64,000 nucleotides of DNA from an uncultured Pseudomonadota bacterium (GCA_902557415.1 CACEAA010000003.1:1-64000); one strand, 5' to 3'. Numbered from the stretch's first letter, positions 27,056-36,477 are shown. Translations and numbers: made by a program. The notes: generated by a model from the sequence alone, not told the origin.

Positions 27056-28264
27056 TTACGCTACGATATTAGTGTCGTGTAGCTTCCCGATTGTCGCACT
27101 ATCTAGGTTGAGCAATTCAGATAGTATCTCGTCAGTGTGTTGACCCACTATTGGCGCTGGCTGGGGTGCCTTCCTCTCTATTTCTGAAAAATACATTGCA
27201 CCGCTGGGTACAGGATATTTCCCGATGCCGGGCTGTTCAATAGTCTCAAATATAGGGTTATCGTCGGAACAATCGGGATCGTCCTCTACCAATTTTTTCA
27301 CGGATTGGTATTTATCCCAACAGATCCCGTTTGCATCAAACATTTTTCCAACAACCTCCAGCGGATTTCTGCTAAACCATGGCTCAAGCAACCGTGATAA
27401 TTCCACACGAGCTTCGAAACGCCCACCTTCAGTGGAGAAGTCTAGTTGCATAAGATGCTCTAGCTGTGCCACCTCATCGCTGATTCCGGTCGCTTTAAGC
27501 AAACCGGTCCATTGTTTCGCATTTATCGCTATCAGCATTATTCGTTCGCCGTCTGACGTTTTAAAATCTCGGCCAAGCGCACCATACAAGTAGTTGCCAT
27601 GTCGCTGTCTTTCGTGCTTATTGATCGTGACTTCACCGATGTAACCTAAGTGCCCCATCGTACTTAGGGCTACATCAGCCAAAGCCAACTTAATTTGCTG
27701 ACCTTTACCTGTTATTCTCCTGTGCCTTTCCGCAGCCAATATATCTATGGCTGCAAGGTAGGCTGTAGTGATGTCCCAGGCGGGGAGCACATGATTCACG
27801 GGCCGGTCGTCATCTGGATGACCAGTGAGATAAGGAAATCCGACTTTTGCGTTTACCGTATAATCTAGCGCAGTGCCTCCATGACGATCTCCGACGATCT
27901 CGTGCTGTATAAGATCACTACGCCTTTTTGACAACTCTTCATATGAAAGCCAACCACGCGCTGGTAAGTTGGTTGAGAAAATTCCTGCGTCCGATCCCTC
28001 AGCACAGATCAATTGACAGACAATTTCTTTTCCTTCGTCTGACTTCAGGTCCACCGCGATAGAGCGCTTACCTTTATTCATCTCCGCCCAATAGATACTC
28101 GTATTATCTTCAGTGACTGGCCAGCGACGATAATCCATACCGCCACCGATCTGATCAAATCTGATCACGTCAGCACCTAATTGCGCTAATGTCATTCCAC
28201 ACATCGGGGCCGCGATAAATGCGGAACCTTCAATTATCCGTAGACCTTTTAATATTGGCTGCAT
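27056..28264 (-). CDS. CaiB/BaiF CoA-transferase family, 2-methylfumaryl-CoA isomerase-like
   Basis: Protein of 402 residues in the class III CoA-transferase family. The start GLRIIEGSAFIAAPMCG, the run DQIGGGMDYRRWPV, NKGKRSIAVDL, and the nucleophile segment GGTALDYTVNAKVGFPYLTG (Asp134) followed by VNHVLPAWD are the pattern I recall for proteins annotated as 2-methylfumaryl-CoA isomerase (Mct), which moves CoA between the two carboxyls of mesaconate. Many homologues of that group have unknown substrates. It lies in the ten-gene operon between a MaoC hydratase and the APH kinase, so it could activate or isomerise an acyl-CoA feeding those enzymes. Confidence 0.88.
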   Translation of the reverse strand: MQPILKGLRIIEGSAFIAAPMCGMTLAQLGADVIRFDQIGGGMDYRRWPVTEDNTSIYWAEMNKGKRSIAVDLKSDEGKEIVCQLICAEGSDAGIFSTNLPARGWLSYEELSKRRSDLIQHEIVGDRHGGTALDYTVNAKVGFPYLTGHPDDDRPVNHVLPAWDITTAYLAAIDILAAERHRRITGKGQQIKLALADVALSTMGHLGYIGEVTINKHERQRHGNYLYGALGRDFKTSDGERIMLIAINAKQWTGLLKATGISDEVAQLEHLMQLDFSTEGGRFEARVELSRLLEPWFSRNPLEVVGKMFDANGICWDKYQSVKKLVEDDPDCSDDNPIFETIEQPGIGKYPVPSGAMYFSEIERKAPQPAPIVGQHTDEILSELLNLDSATIGKLHDTNIVA

Positions 28265-28292
28265 AGTATTTTTGATACCTGTGAGTAAGTGT

Positions 28293-29147
28293 TTATTCTA
28301 TGCTAGCGTTACCGTTATTCAGCACTAATACGTCTCTTTCTATAGATGACGCTCTAAACTGGATTTTGGAACCTTCGCGCCATATCTCAGTGCGCAATGT
28401 TTCTCCCGGCATAAATGGCGCTGAAAATCGCACACCCAATGACGTAAGCCTATGCGCTTGATAATCGCAACAACTTCGGATGATTGCGTGCATCGCGACT
28501 CCTAATGTACAGCGACCATGTAAGATTGGCGCACTAAAGCCAACAGACGTTGCAACACTGGGATCAGCGTGAAGAGGATTCATGTCACCATTTAATCGGT
28601 ATAATAGGGCCGCTTGAGGAAGCGTAGGTAGATCGCAAACTATGTCGGGCTTTCGGTCCGGTGGAGCTGGCATAGCTGTCCTTGGCTTGCTGTCCCCTCC
28701 GAATCCCCCATCACCTCGGGCTAACGTATTAGATGTCACAGTTGCATAGTGCTTACTTTTATCTGCCGAATATAGATCTTTCTTGGAATATACGAAACAT
28801 CCCTTGTCAGAACCTCTATCGACGACATCCTCTACTACCGTTTTGCCGTAAATATCACCTTCAATTGGCAGCGGGTTATGGATTTCGATAAGTTCTTCAG
28901 CATGCAATACTTTTTGCCATTCAAAGCCATAGCTTTTCTCTTTCATCCAAAAGCCTGGATAGTTTACAACCATTGCCATTCCTGGAAGCGATTGGCCACC
29001 ATCTTCATAGACATAAGGCAATTGTCTGGAATCCAGCGGATCACTCCCGAATCCAAGCGAGAGAGCATAAATCAGCGTATCTTTGATGTCGACTTGACTG
29101 ACACTTTCGTGAATGATTTTGCCGATGAGGTGAGAATGATCTTTCAT
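28293..29147 (-). CDS. MaoC-type (R)-specific enoyl-CoA hydratase (hydratase-2 domain)
   Basis: Double hot-dog hydratase of 284 residues of the kind found in peroxisomal multifunctional enzyme 2. The catalytic hydratase-2 motif is intact: YRLNGDMNPLHADP followed by GFSAPILHGRCTLG, with the Asp and His expected to activate water. The product would be an (R)-3-hydroxyacyl-CoA. ATG 29147 was chosen because AGGA lies 7 bases upstream; a GTG extension to 29186 is possible. The next gene upstream in the operon is an SDR of the MFE-2 dehydrogenase type, so hydration and oxidation are encoded side by side, as the separate halves of a bacterial MFE-2. Confidence 0.92.
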   Translation of the reverse strand: MKDHSHLIGKIIHESVSQVDIKDTLIYALSLGFGSDPLDSRQLPYVYEDGGQSLPGMAMVVNYPGFWMKEKSYGFEWQKVLHAEELIEIHNPLPIEGDIYGKTVVEDVVDRGSDKGCFVYSKKDLYSADKSKHYATVTSNTLARGDGGFGGDSKPRTAMPAPPDRKPDIVCDLPTLPQAALLYRLNGDMNPLHADPSVATSVGFSAPILHGRCTLGVAMHAIIRSCCDYQAHRLTSLGVRFSAPFMPGETLRTEIWREGSKIQFRASSIERDVLVLNNGNASIE

Positions 29148-29217
29148 AAATCTATCCTGATTTTGTGGAGCAGAAGGTTGTCGCACCAGTGTTCAAGTTA
29201 AAATGTCTAGTAATTTT

Positions 29218-30129
29218 TTACACCGGATCCCAAGGCCATATGTCTTGAGAGCGTGCCAGGTCGTAGAAATCTGATTTAAGCGCCGGAGCGGCGTGCTCAG
29301 CAATAGTCTCTGGGGTCCAGCCCTCGTCTCGGTGTATAGATCGGATAGGTCGATTTTGGCTCATGAGAAAAATTTCATTGTTCCTCACTGCAAAGATTTG
29401 TCCCGAAACCTCATGAGCTTGATCGGAGAGCAGGTATATTGCCATGGGGGCAATTTTATCTGGCGTCATTTCTTTCAGCCTCTCTACACGTTCCTTTTGG
29501 GCTTCGTCAGTGATAGGGATCGTACCTATCATCCGAGTCCAAGCGAAGGGGGCTATACAGTTACTCCGCACATTGTAGCGTCCCATATCCAAAGCGATAC
29601 TTTTTGAAAGAGCGACTATTCCTAGTTTGGCCGCTGCATAATTAGCCTGTCCAAAATTCCCAATCAAGCCACTAGTCGAAGTCATGTGCACAAACGAACC
29701 AGTTTCTCGTTCCCTAAAATGATCTGCTGCAGCGCGACTTACATAAAAAGTACCGTTTAAATGGACATCAATTACTGCCTGCCACTCGTCTAAGCTCATT
29801 TTATGAAACATCCTGTCTCGTAATATTCCCGCATTATTAATTACGCAGTCCAGTTGACCAAAATTATTTATCGCGTCAGAGACCATACCTTTTGCATCGT
29901 CATAGTTTGATACACTTCCGAAATTAGCGACTGCTTCGCCCCCTAGAGAAGTTATTTCCTTGACTACTTCTTGAGCGGGACGCCCTTCAATATCTTGTCC
30001 GTCGGTACTGGCGCCTAAATCGTTCACTACTACTTTGGCTCCAGCTTTTGCCATCGCAAGAGAATAATCCCGACCAATTCCTCGTCCTCCACCAGTTACT
30101 AGGACTACCTTTCCAGCAAGCATATTCAT
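29218..30129 (-). CDS. SDR, MFE-2-type 3-hydroxyacyl-CoA dehydrogenase
   Basis: NAD-dependent short-chain dehydrogenase of 303 residues. TGGGRGIG near residue 12 binds the cofactor, NNAG follows near residue 97, and the catalytic Ser (MTSTSG) and YAAAK are present. The insert VVVNDLGASTDG after the second strand and the extended C-terminus (about residues 220-303) are typical of the dehydrogenase domain of peroxisomal multifunctional enzyme 2, which oxidises (R)-3-hydroxyacyl-CoA. GGGAG lies 6 bases before the ATG. It is the first gene of the ten-gene minus-strand operon, divergent from the F420 operon across a 208-base gap. Confidence 0.93.
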   Translation of the reverse strand: MNMLAGKVVLVTGGGRGIGRDYSLAMAKAGAKVVVNDLGASTDGQDIEGRPAQEVVKEITSLGGEAVANFGSVSNYDDAKGMVSDAINNFGQLDCVINNAGILRDRMFHKMSLDEWQAVIDVHLNGTFYVSRAAADHFRERETGSFVHMTSTSGLIGNFGQANYAAAKLGIVALSKSIALDMGRYNVRSNCIAPFAWTRMIGTIPITDEAQKERVERLKEMTPDKIAPMAIYLLSDQAHEVSGQIFAVRNNEIFLMSQNRPIRSIHRDEGWTPETIAEHAAPALKSDFYDLARSQDIWPWDPV

Positions 30130-30337
30130 TTTGTTCTCCCATAATATAATTTAGCCCAAGGCTTAGGCCGTTACTCATCCCGCGTGCGAATCATATATGT
30201 TTTCAATACGTTCTGATAAGCCTTTTTAGTCTACGCGGCTTATAGTTTTTATCATCTGAGCCTATTTGGTATCATATCACTCCGATATCGTTATTCAATA
30301 CGGTAACGGTCCGCGCGCGTAATTGAAGGAGTTGATA

Positions 30338-31108
30338 GTGGCGAACCCGATTTCAAGTTTACACATACAGGCCATACAGGGTATTCCACTAATCCATGAT
30401 GGTGATCAGTTGGACTCGATTATCCTGAGTAGTCTTAAATCAAATGGAGTCGAACTTGAAGACGGGGACATTGTGGTCGTTGCGCAAAAAATAGTATCTA
30501 AAGCCGAAGGAAGGTTAATTAGGTTAAGCGATGTAAATCCAGGGGAAGATGCGACAAAATTGGCGGAAGAAACTGAAAAGGACCCCAGGCTGGTACAACT
30601 CATTCTAGACGAGTCAACTGAGGTAGTGAGAAAAAAAGCCGGCGTATTGATAGTACGACATAATCTTGGACATATTGGGGCTAATGCTGGTATCGATCAA
30701 TCAAACATCGAGAATGATGATGAATACGCGCTTCTATTACCTTTAGACCCTGATAGTTCTGCAGTGAATTTGAAATTTCAGCTTGATTCTGCATTAAATG
30801 TCGATCTGGGAGTTTTAATTGTTGACAGCCACAACAGACCCTGGAGGATGGGTACAATAGGTGGAGCGATCGGCTGTGCTGGATTTCAAGTTTTAGACGA
30901 CCAAAGAGGCGGGGTTGATCTTTTTGACAGAGAACTGAAAGTAACGCTTATAAATAGGGCTGATTCCATTGCGGCATTAGCTACATTAATTATGGGCGAA
31001 ACCACAGAGATGACGCCGGTGGCGGTAGTAAAAGGGTTTGTGAATGACGAACTCGATGGCAGAGCAAGTGAGATCAATCGTCCGAAAGAAGAAGATTTGT
31101 TCCAATAA
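30338..31108 (+). CDS. cofE: Coenzyme F420-0:L-glutamate ligase
   Basis: GTP-dependent ligase that adds gamma-linked glutamates to F420-0, the last step of F420 synthesis. The 256-residue protein matches stand-alone CofE or the N-terminal half of mycobacterial FbiB; the nitroreductase-like C-terminal half of FbiB is absent. Diagnostic runs are DGDIVVVAQKIVSKAEGR, HIGANAGIDQSNI and DSHNRPWRMGTIGGAIGCAG. The GTG at 30338 was chosen because AAGGAG (30326-30331) lies 6 bases upstream; a TTG at 30323 would destroy that site. First gene of the F420 operon, with cofD 15 bases downstream. Confidence 0.95.
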   Translation: MANPISSLHIQAIQGIPLIHDGDQLDSIILSSLKSNGVELEDGDIVVVAQKIVSKAEGRLIRLSDVNPGEDATKLAEETEKDPRLVQLILDESTEVVRKKAGVLIVRHNLGHIGANAGIDQSNIENDDEYALLLPLDPDSSAVNLKFQLDSALNVDLGVLIVDSHNRPWRMGTIGGAIGCAGFQVLDDQRGGVDLFDRELKVTLINRADSIAALATLIMGETTEMTPVAVVKGFVNDELDGRASEINRPKEEDLFQ

Positions 31109-31123
31109 ACGTTGGTAAGTAGG

Positions 31124-32083
31124 ATGAAAAAGTTTTTAGCAATTTCTGGTGGAGTCGGTGGAGCAAAACTTGGTCTGGGTTTGACAAAAATACTAAGTGA
31201 AGACCAACTGTCATTTCTGGTGAATACGGGGGACGACTTTAAGCACGCTGGCGTCAACATCAGCCCTGATATTGATACGTTAATGTATACACTGTCAGGC
31301 TTAAGCAATCAGGAACTGGGCTGGGGGCGTGCTGATGAATCGTGGGCTTTTTTGGACTCATTTAAAACTTTAGGAGGAGAATCGTGGTTCCAACTGGGTG
31401 ACCGAGACCTTGCGGTACACTTACGTAGAACAGAGTTGCTTGATAGCGGACAGTCACTTTCAGAGGTGACAGCTGAACTTTTTAGTCGACTTGGGGTCAA
31501 ATATCGATGCTGGCCAATGAGTGAAAGCAAGGTGTCAACAAAAGTCTACACTGACGATAGTTTGCTAAGTTTCCAACATTATTTCGTGCGCGATCATTGC
31601 GCGCACGAAGTTAAATCTATCATGTTTGATGGCAGTGAGCAGGCTCAGCCACCGCAAGACTTAATTGAGTATTTTAACGACCCAGATTTGGCGGGAGTAA
31701 TTATTTGTCCCTCTAATCCTTATTTGAGTATTGATCCCATTTTATCCGTTAAAAGTATCCGTAGAGCATTGGCCGGTTGCGTGGCGCCAGTGATAGCGAT
31801 ATCTCCGATAATAAACGGCGAATCTGTTAAAGGGCCAACCTCAAAAATCATGGCGGAACTTAAGTTAGAACTCTCTGCTAAAACTGTCGCGCTACATTAC
31901 GACGGCCTAATCAATGGGTTTGTACTGGATAAACTTGACCAGCAGTTGGTTGACGAAATTGAGGACACGGGATGTGCGGTTTTAGTTACGAATACTATGA
32001 TGAATACACTAGACGACAAGGCCGTTCTAGCGCAGACTGTTTTAGAATTTTGTGATAATTTGGGTGATCTGAAATGTGGGTAG
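31124..32083 (+). CDS. cofD: 2-phospho-L-lactate (or analogue) transferase
   Basis: CofD/FbiA joins the activated phospho-acid (lactyl-, enolpyruvyl- or 3-phosphoglyceryl-guanosine diphosphate) to the deazaflavin Fo. The 319-residue protein starts MKKFLAISGGVGGAKLGLGL, the family's N-terminal signature. NTGDDF, then SPDIDTLMYTLSG, then ICPSNPYLSIDPIL and KGPTSKIMAEL follow in the usual order. ATG 31124 fits family starts better than the in-frame TTG 31112. The next gene, cofC, begins ten bases before the end of this one, so the two are translationally coupled. Substrate variant cannot be told from these motifs. Confidence 0.95.
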   Translation: MKKFLAISGGVGGAKLGLGLTKILSEDQLSFLVNTGDDFKHAGVNISPDIDTLMYTLSGLSNQELGWGRADESWAFLDSFKTLGGESWFQLGDRDLAVHLRRTELLDSGQSLSEVTAELFSRLGVKYRCWPMSESKVSTKVYTDDSLLSFQHYFVRDHCAHEVKSIMFDGSEQAQPPQDLIEYFNDPDLAGVIICPSNPYLSIDPILSVKSIRRALAGCVAPVIAISPIINGESVKGPTSKIMAELKLELSAKTVALHYDGLINGFVLDKLDQQLVDEIEDTGCAVLVTNTMMNTLDDKAVLAQTVLEFCDNLGDLKCG

Positions 32084-32775
32084 TTGTTCCCGTCAAACGG
32101 TTTTATAACGCGAAAACTAGGCTTGCAAAAATTCTATCCGACGCGGAGCGAGAGTCGCTGGCCCAAGTTATGCTCAATGATGTACTTTTAGCTATTTCTA
32201 ATTCTCATTTGGTATCTGGCATTCTGGTAATCTCTACCGAAATCAGAGCACGTTACTCCGTGGAGAGGCTAGGAGGACTTTTTTTAGAAGAAAAGCAAGC
32301 CGGCTTGTCGGCTGCGGTGGCGCAGGCTGCGGGTTGGCTTTCTAAGCACGGTCAGCGTGGATTAATGATGATTCCTGGAGACGTTCCATTAGTAAGAAGT
32401 GCAGATTTAGATCACATTATTCAAAGTCACGATAGCGAGTTAGGTTTAACGATCGTTCCAGATATTGAGCGAGACGGAACTAACGCATTGGCGGTGAGTC
32501 CGGTAGATCTAATTGATTTTTCGTTCGGTAAGCAAAGCTTTTCAAAGCATCTGTCGGCGTGTGAAGCGAGAGGCGCGCCGGCAAAGATCCTCGAGTCCAG
32601 CGGACTCTCTTTAGACGTAGATAACGTTATGGATCTGCAGATGCTATTATCGTTCGACAACGAAACAGAAACACTTGCATATCTAGCTGATAGCGGCATA
32701 GCCAGACGAGTCTTGCCAAGGCTAGATAAGAATGCTGATAATGTGGGTATAGGTGCAGCGTCCCGACTCATGTAG
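32074..32775 (+). CDS. cofC: Phospholactate/phosphoglycerate guanylyltransferase
   Basis: CofC/FbiD uses GTP to activate 2-phospholactate, phosphoenolpyruvate or 3-phosphoglycerate as the side-chain donor for CofD. The 233-residue protein begins MWVVVPVKRFYNAKTRLA, the nucleotidyltransferase signature, followed by MIPGDVPLV and the RDGTNALAV segment. The ATG lies inside the end of cofD. In proteobacteria with F420, a 3-phosphoglycerate-derived variant has been described; which substrate is used here depends on pocket residues I cannot assign by eye. The stop is directly adjacent to the fbiC frame. Confidence 0.94.
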   Translation: MWVVVPVKRFYNAKTRLAKILSDAERESLAQVMLNDVLLAISNSHLVSGILVISTEIRARYSVERLGGLFLEEKQAGLSAAVAQAAGWLSKHGQRGLMMIPGDVPLVRSADLDHIIQSHDSELGLTIVPDIERDGTNALAVSPVDLIDFSFGKQSFSKHLSACEARGAPAKILESSGLSLDVDNVMDLQMLLSFDNETETLAYLADSGIARRVLPRLDKNADNVGIGAASRLM

Positions 32776-32811
32776 TTGAAAGTATCGCAGTATGAAAAAC
32801 AGGTTCTTTTA

Positions 32812-35238
32812 ATGAAATATGAATACATAACAAGCGAAGAAGCGTTAGCTTTGTCTGACCGAGAAGATCTGTCAACGCTTATGGCGATTGCGGCAGATCT
32901 CAGAGATTCAGGATTCGGAAACTGTGTCACTTACTCTAGGAAAATTTTTATTCCTCTGACTCAGTTGTGTCGAGACGTCTGTCACTACTGTACCTTCGCA
33001 AAGGCCCCAAAAAAGCTGGGCAATGCTTACCTGCCACTTGAGCGGGTAGTTGAGATCGCTATTGAAGGTAAAGCGAGGGGTTGCAAAGAGGCGCTATTCA
33101 CACTTGGAGAAAAGCCTGAACTTAGATATAAAACTGCTAGGGCCGCGTTATCGAAAATGGGTTATGAGACGACCTTGCAGTACTTGCGCGATGCTGCTGA
33201 TGCGGTCTTTCGAGAGACTGGTATATTACCTCACATGAATCCAGGAACATTGACTCTTGATGAATGCGCCATGCTCAGGAAAGTATCGCCAAGCATGGGT
33301 ATCATGTTGGAATCAGCAAGTGAGCGATTATGTGGAAAGGGGATGCCTCACTTTGGATCTCCAGATAAGGCGCCAACAATTAGACTGGAAACGCTTCGAA
33401 ACGCTGGTGTTGCTAAAATCCCTTTTACTACCGGCATTCTAATAGGCATTGGAGAAACTCGCAGGGAGCGTGTCGAATCCCTTTTAGCCATTCGAGACAT
33501 ACATATAGAATACGGCCATATACAAGAAATTATTGTACAAAATTTTAGAGCAAAGCCCGATACAAAAATGCACAACAGCCCGGATCCTGATCTGGAGGAG
33601 ATGCTTTGGACTCTGGCGATTGCTAGGATCATTTTTGGTTCGCAAATGAGTATACAAGCGCCGCCTAATTTGAGTCCTGATAGTTTGCCTCGTTTGGTTG
33701 AGGCGGGGATCAACGATTGGGGTGGGGTATCGCCATTAACTCCTGATCATGTCAATCCGGAGGCACCATGGCCACACTTGGACAAATTATTTGACGACAC
33801 AGCGGCGGTTGGAAAATTTTTGCATGAGAGACTGACTATTTATCCTCATTATGTGAATAGTTCTAAGGAATGGGTCGACGATCGGTTCGTTACACCGCTG
33901 ATGCAATGTACAGATTCCGAAGGTTATCCTAGAACTGATGATTGGTCGCCCGGTGATGAGATAGAACCTCCTGAATCAGTTATCAATTTGATTACTTCGC
34001 CCGTTCGTAAGGTTTCTACTGAAGTGTCTGTCATTTTAGACAAGGTCGAGCAGCGGCACTTACTAGACGATGAGGAAATCTCGAGGCTATTTAAAGCTAG
34101 AGGCGACGACTTTAGTGCTGTGTGCCAATTAGCTAACCAACTTAGGGAGACAGCTAATGATGACGAGGTGTCATTTGTTGTTAACAGAAACATAAATTAC
34201 ACAAACGTCTGTTATTTTAAATGTCAATTTTGTGCTTTTTCGAAAGGCAAGTTGAGTGAAAATCTCAGAGGTAAGCCATACGATTTAGATCATGTAGAAA
34301 TTCAGCGACGGGTAAAAGAGGCATGGGATCGAGGCGCGACCGAGGTCTGTATGCAAGGCGGGATACATCCTCAGTATACCGGAGAGACTTATGTCGAAAT
34401 TCTGAAATCCGTTAAAACTATATCTCCTGACATGCATGTACATGCGTTCTCACCCCTTGAAGTCTGGCAAGGCGCGGCTACATTGGGCCTTACATTAGAA
34501 GATTACCTACTTCGTTTAAAAGAGGCCGGCCTGAATACACTTCCGGGTACGGCTGGCGAAGTCTTGGATGACGAGGTGAGAGCGATTATTTGCGCTGATA
34601 AAATAAATACTGAAGAATGGTTGAGCGTAATGAAAGCGGCGCATCATGTCGGGTTCCAGACTACCGCAACTATCATGTATGGACATGTTGATCGGGCGAT
34701 AAATTGGGCTCGGCATCTAAGACGTGTTCGTGATTTGCAGATAGAAACGGGCGGTTTTACCGAATTTGTTCCTCTCCCATTCGTACACATGGAGGCGCCA
34801 TTATACCTTAAAGGTAAAGCACGGAAAGGCCCTACTTTCCGAGAATCTATTTTAATGCACGCTGTTGCCCGGGTAGTGCTATATCCTCATATAAAGAATA
34901 TTCAAACGTCCTGGGTAAAGATGGGTCATTCTGGGGTCGTGGCTTGTCTCAATGCTGGCGCTAATGATCTCGGAGGCACATTAATGAACGAGAGTATAAC
35001 TAGAGCGGCTGGCGCATCCTATGGTCAAGAAACATCTCCCGATAAAATGCTGTCGATGATTCGATCTGCGGGTAGAGTAGCTAGACAGAGAAATACAGCG
35101 TACGGGGATGTAAGTGACGAGCGGGTTCGTGCAGGTAGGGAAGCTCAAGAGCTAGAATTGATCGTTAATACACCGACGAAGAAATACCAGCGCTCGGATC
35201 GAATTCCATTGCACCGTCATCGTGCGACGGCAAAATAA
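32812..35238 (+). CDS. fbiC: Fo synthase, fused CofG-CofH (bifunctional radical SAM)
   Basis: Makes the deazaflavin chromophore Fo from tyrosine and the flavin precursor 5-amino-6-ribitylamino-uracil. The 808-residue protein is a natural fusion of two radical SAM domains. The CofG half has its cluster motif CRDVCHYC (Cys53, 57, 60), and the CofH half has CYFKCQFC (Cys467, 471, 474), both with CX3CX2C spacing. A TTG at 32776, adjoining the cofC stop, would add 12 residues; ATG 32812 has AGG about 8 bases upstream. With cofE, cofD and cofC this gives a complete F420 pathway in one operon. The fused form is typical of actinobacteria and of the bacteria that acquired the pathway. Confidence 0.96.
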   Translation: MKYEYITSEEALALSDREDLSTLMAIAADLRDSGFGNCVTYSRKIFIPLTQLCRDVCHYCTFAKAPKKLGNAYLPLERVVEIAIEGKARGCKEALFTLGEKPELRYKTARAALSKMGYETTLQYLRDAADAVFRETGILPHMNPGTLTLDECAMLRKVSPSMGIMLESASERLCGKGMPHFGSPDKAPTIRLETLRNAGVAKIPFTTGILIGIGETRRERVESLLAIRDIHIEYGHIQEIIVQNFRAKPDTKMHNSPDPDLEEMLWTLAIARIIFGSQMSIQAPPNLSPDSLPRLVEAGINDWGGVSPLTPDHVNPEAPWPHLDKLFDDTAAVGKFLHERLTIYPHYVNSSKEWVDDRFVTPLMQCTDSEGYPRTDDWSPGDEIEPPESVINLITSPVRKVSTEVSVILDKVEQRHLLDDEEISRLFKARGDDFSAVCQLANQLRETANDDEVSFVVNRNINYTNVCYFKCQFCAFSKGKLSENLRGKPYDLDHVEIQRRVKEAWDRGATEVCMQGGIHPQYTGETYVEILKSVKTISPDMHVHAFSPLEVWQGAATLGLTLEDYLLRLKEAGLNTLPGTAGEVLDDEVRAIICADKINTEEWLSVMKAAHHVGFQTTATIMYGHVDRAINWARHLRRVRDLQIETGGFTEFVPLPFVHMEAPLYLKGKARKGPTFRESILMHAVARVVLYPHIKNIQTSWVKMGHSGVVACLNAGANDLGGTLMNESITRAAGASYGQETSPDKMLSMIRSAGRVARQRNTAYGDVSDERVRAGREAQELELIVNTPTKKYQRSDRIPLHRHRATAK

Positions 35239-35253
35239 CGATAAGGAGGTTTT

Positions 35254-36471
35254 GTGGTAAGTTTGCCTAAACATCTTATGAATGGCTATCGCGTGTTAGA
35301 TATGACTCATGTTCTGGCTGGGCCGAGTGCGACGCGCTTATTCGCAGAAATGGGTGCCGAAGTCATCAAGATAGAATTTCCTCCTGATGGTGACATCACG
35401 CGAGCACTCCCTGCTATAAAAGAAGGGCGTAGTGCCTATTTCGCCCAACAAAATAGAGGCAAGCGCAGCGTTTGTTTGGACGTAAAAACGACGGAAGGCA
35501 AACAAGTACTGCGAGATCTTATTAAGATATCTGATGTGTTTGTTGAGAACTTTGCTCCTGGTGTGATTAAGCGCTTGGGATTCTCTTGGGACGATGTGAA
35601 GACGATTAATCCGAAAATTATCATGTGCTCAATCTCGGCATTTGGTCAAGAGGGAGAACTGTCTGCACTGCCGGGCTTCGATTATATCGCACAGGCCTAT
35701 AGTGGAATAATGGGGATGATTGGAGAAAAAGATGGTCCTCCTATGTTCCCGATGGCTGGTATAGGAGACGTGATGACGGGTGCCCATGCTGCGTGCGCCG
35801 TTGGCTTTGCACTTCTTTACAGAGAGAAGGGAGGAGAGGGTCAATACTTAGATATCTCTCTTTTAGATTCCTATATGCATTGTCACGAACTCAATTTGCA
35901 GGTGTATAGTGCTGCGGGTATTGAGACGACGCGATCTGGTCACCACCATTGGGCTGTTTGTCCGCTCGGACTATTTAAAGGGAAGGATCATTATATCTGT
36001 ATTATTGCGCTTCAACCGCAGTGGTCGGGTGTGTGTAAAGCAATCGGACGACCTGAACTGATAGACGACCCAAAATATAGTACTAATGAAAAACGTCTAG
36101 AAAACTCGGCAGAGGTTATCGAGATTGTGCAATCCTGGTTAGATTTGCAAGATTCAGATGAGTCTATATTAGCGGCATTAGAGTCGGAAAGAGTGCCTTG
36201 TGCTCCAGTCCTTAGTATCCCTGAGGTTATCAACCACAATCATATGAAAGAGCGAGGTGTGGTCAGGAAGATCAGCGATCCTAAGTTAGGTGATGTGGAA
36301 GTTCCCGGTATGCCGCTGAGATTTTCCTCGTTTGAGCATAACCAACACTTGGAGACCGCTTCTTTGGGCGAACACAACTGCGAAGTATTGAACGGCTTAC
36401 TCAAATATTCGCCGCAGAAGACCGAAGAGCTCAGTCAGTCAGGCGTTCTGTTTCGAAACACTGAAACGTAG
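35254..36471 (+). CDS. Class III (CaiB/BaiF) CoA-transferase
   Basis: Protein of 405 residues. Family landmarks are VLDMTHVLAGPSATRLFAEMG, the NRGKRSVCLDVK strand, and the catalytic-aspartate segment LPGFDYIAQAYSGIMG (Asp143). A perfect AAGGAGGT (35243-35250) precedes a GTG start by only a few bases; ATG 35278 is the other possibility. The gene follows fbiC by 15 bases and can be cotranscribed with the F420 operon, linking cofactor synthesis to acyl-CoA metabolism. It ends six bases from the convergent peptide transporter gene. The carboxylic acid substrate is unknown. Confidence 0.92.
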   Translation: MVSLPKHLMNGYRVLDMTHVLAGPSATRLFAEMGAEVIKIEFPPDGDITRALPAIKEGRSAYFAQQNRGKRSVCLDVKTTEGKQVLRDLIKISDVFVENFAPGVIKRLGFSWDDVKTINPKIIMCSISAFGQEGELSALPGFDYIAQAYSGIMGMIGEKDGPPMFPMAGIGDVMTGAHAACAVGFALLYREKGGEGQYLDISLLDSYMHCHELNLQVYSAAGIETTRSGHHHWAVCPLGLFKGKDHYICIIALQPQWSGVCKAIGRPELIDDPKYSTNEKRLENSAEVIEIVQSWLDLQDSDESILAALESERVPCAPVLSIPEVINHNHMKERGVVRKISDPKLGDVEVPGMPLRFSSFEHNQHLETASLGEHNCEVLNGLLKYSPQKTEELSQSGVLFRNTET

Positions 36472-36477
36472 TAAACG

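Noticed and set aside
13486-30129. Steroid side-chain degradation cluster
   Set aside because: Paired acyl-CoA dehydrogenases and a DUF35/thiolase pair resemble it, but no KstD, Hsa, Kst or ring-cleavage genes are present.
30216-30243. ATAAGCC ... GGCTTAT hairpin upstream of cofE
   Set aside because: Seven-base arms with a 14-base loop can arise by chance; no T-run and no known riboswitch pattern.
30338-31108. FbiB instead of CofE
   Set aside because: The C-terminal nitroreductase-like domain of FbiB is absent; 256 residues fit CofE alone.
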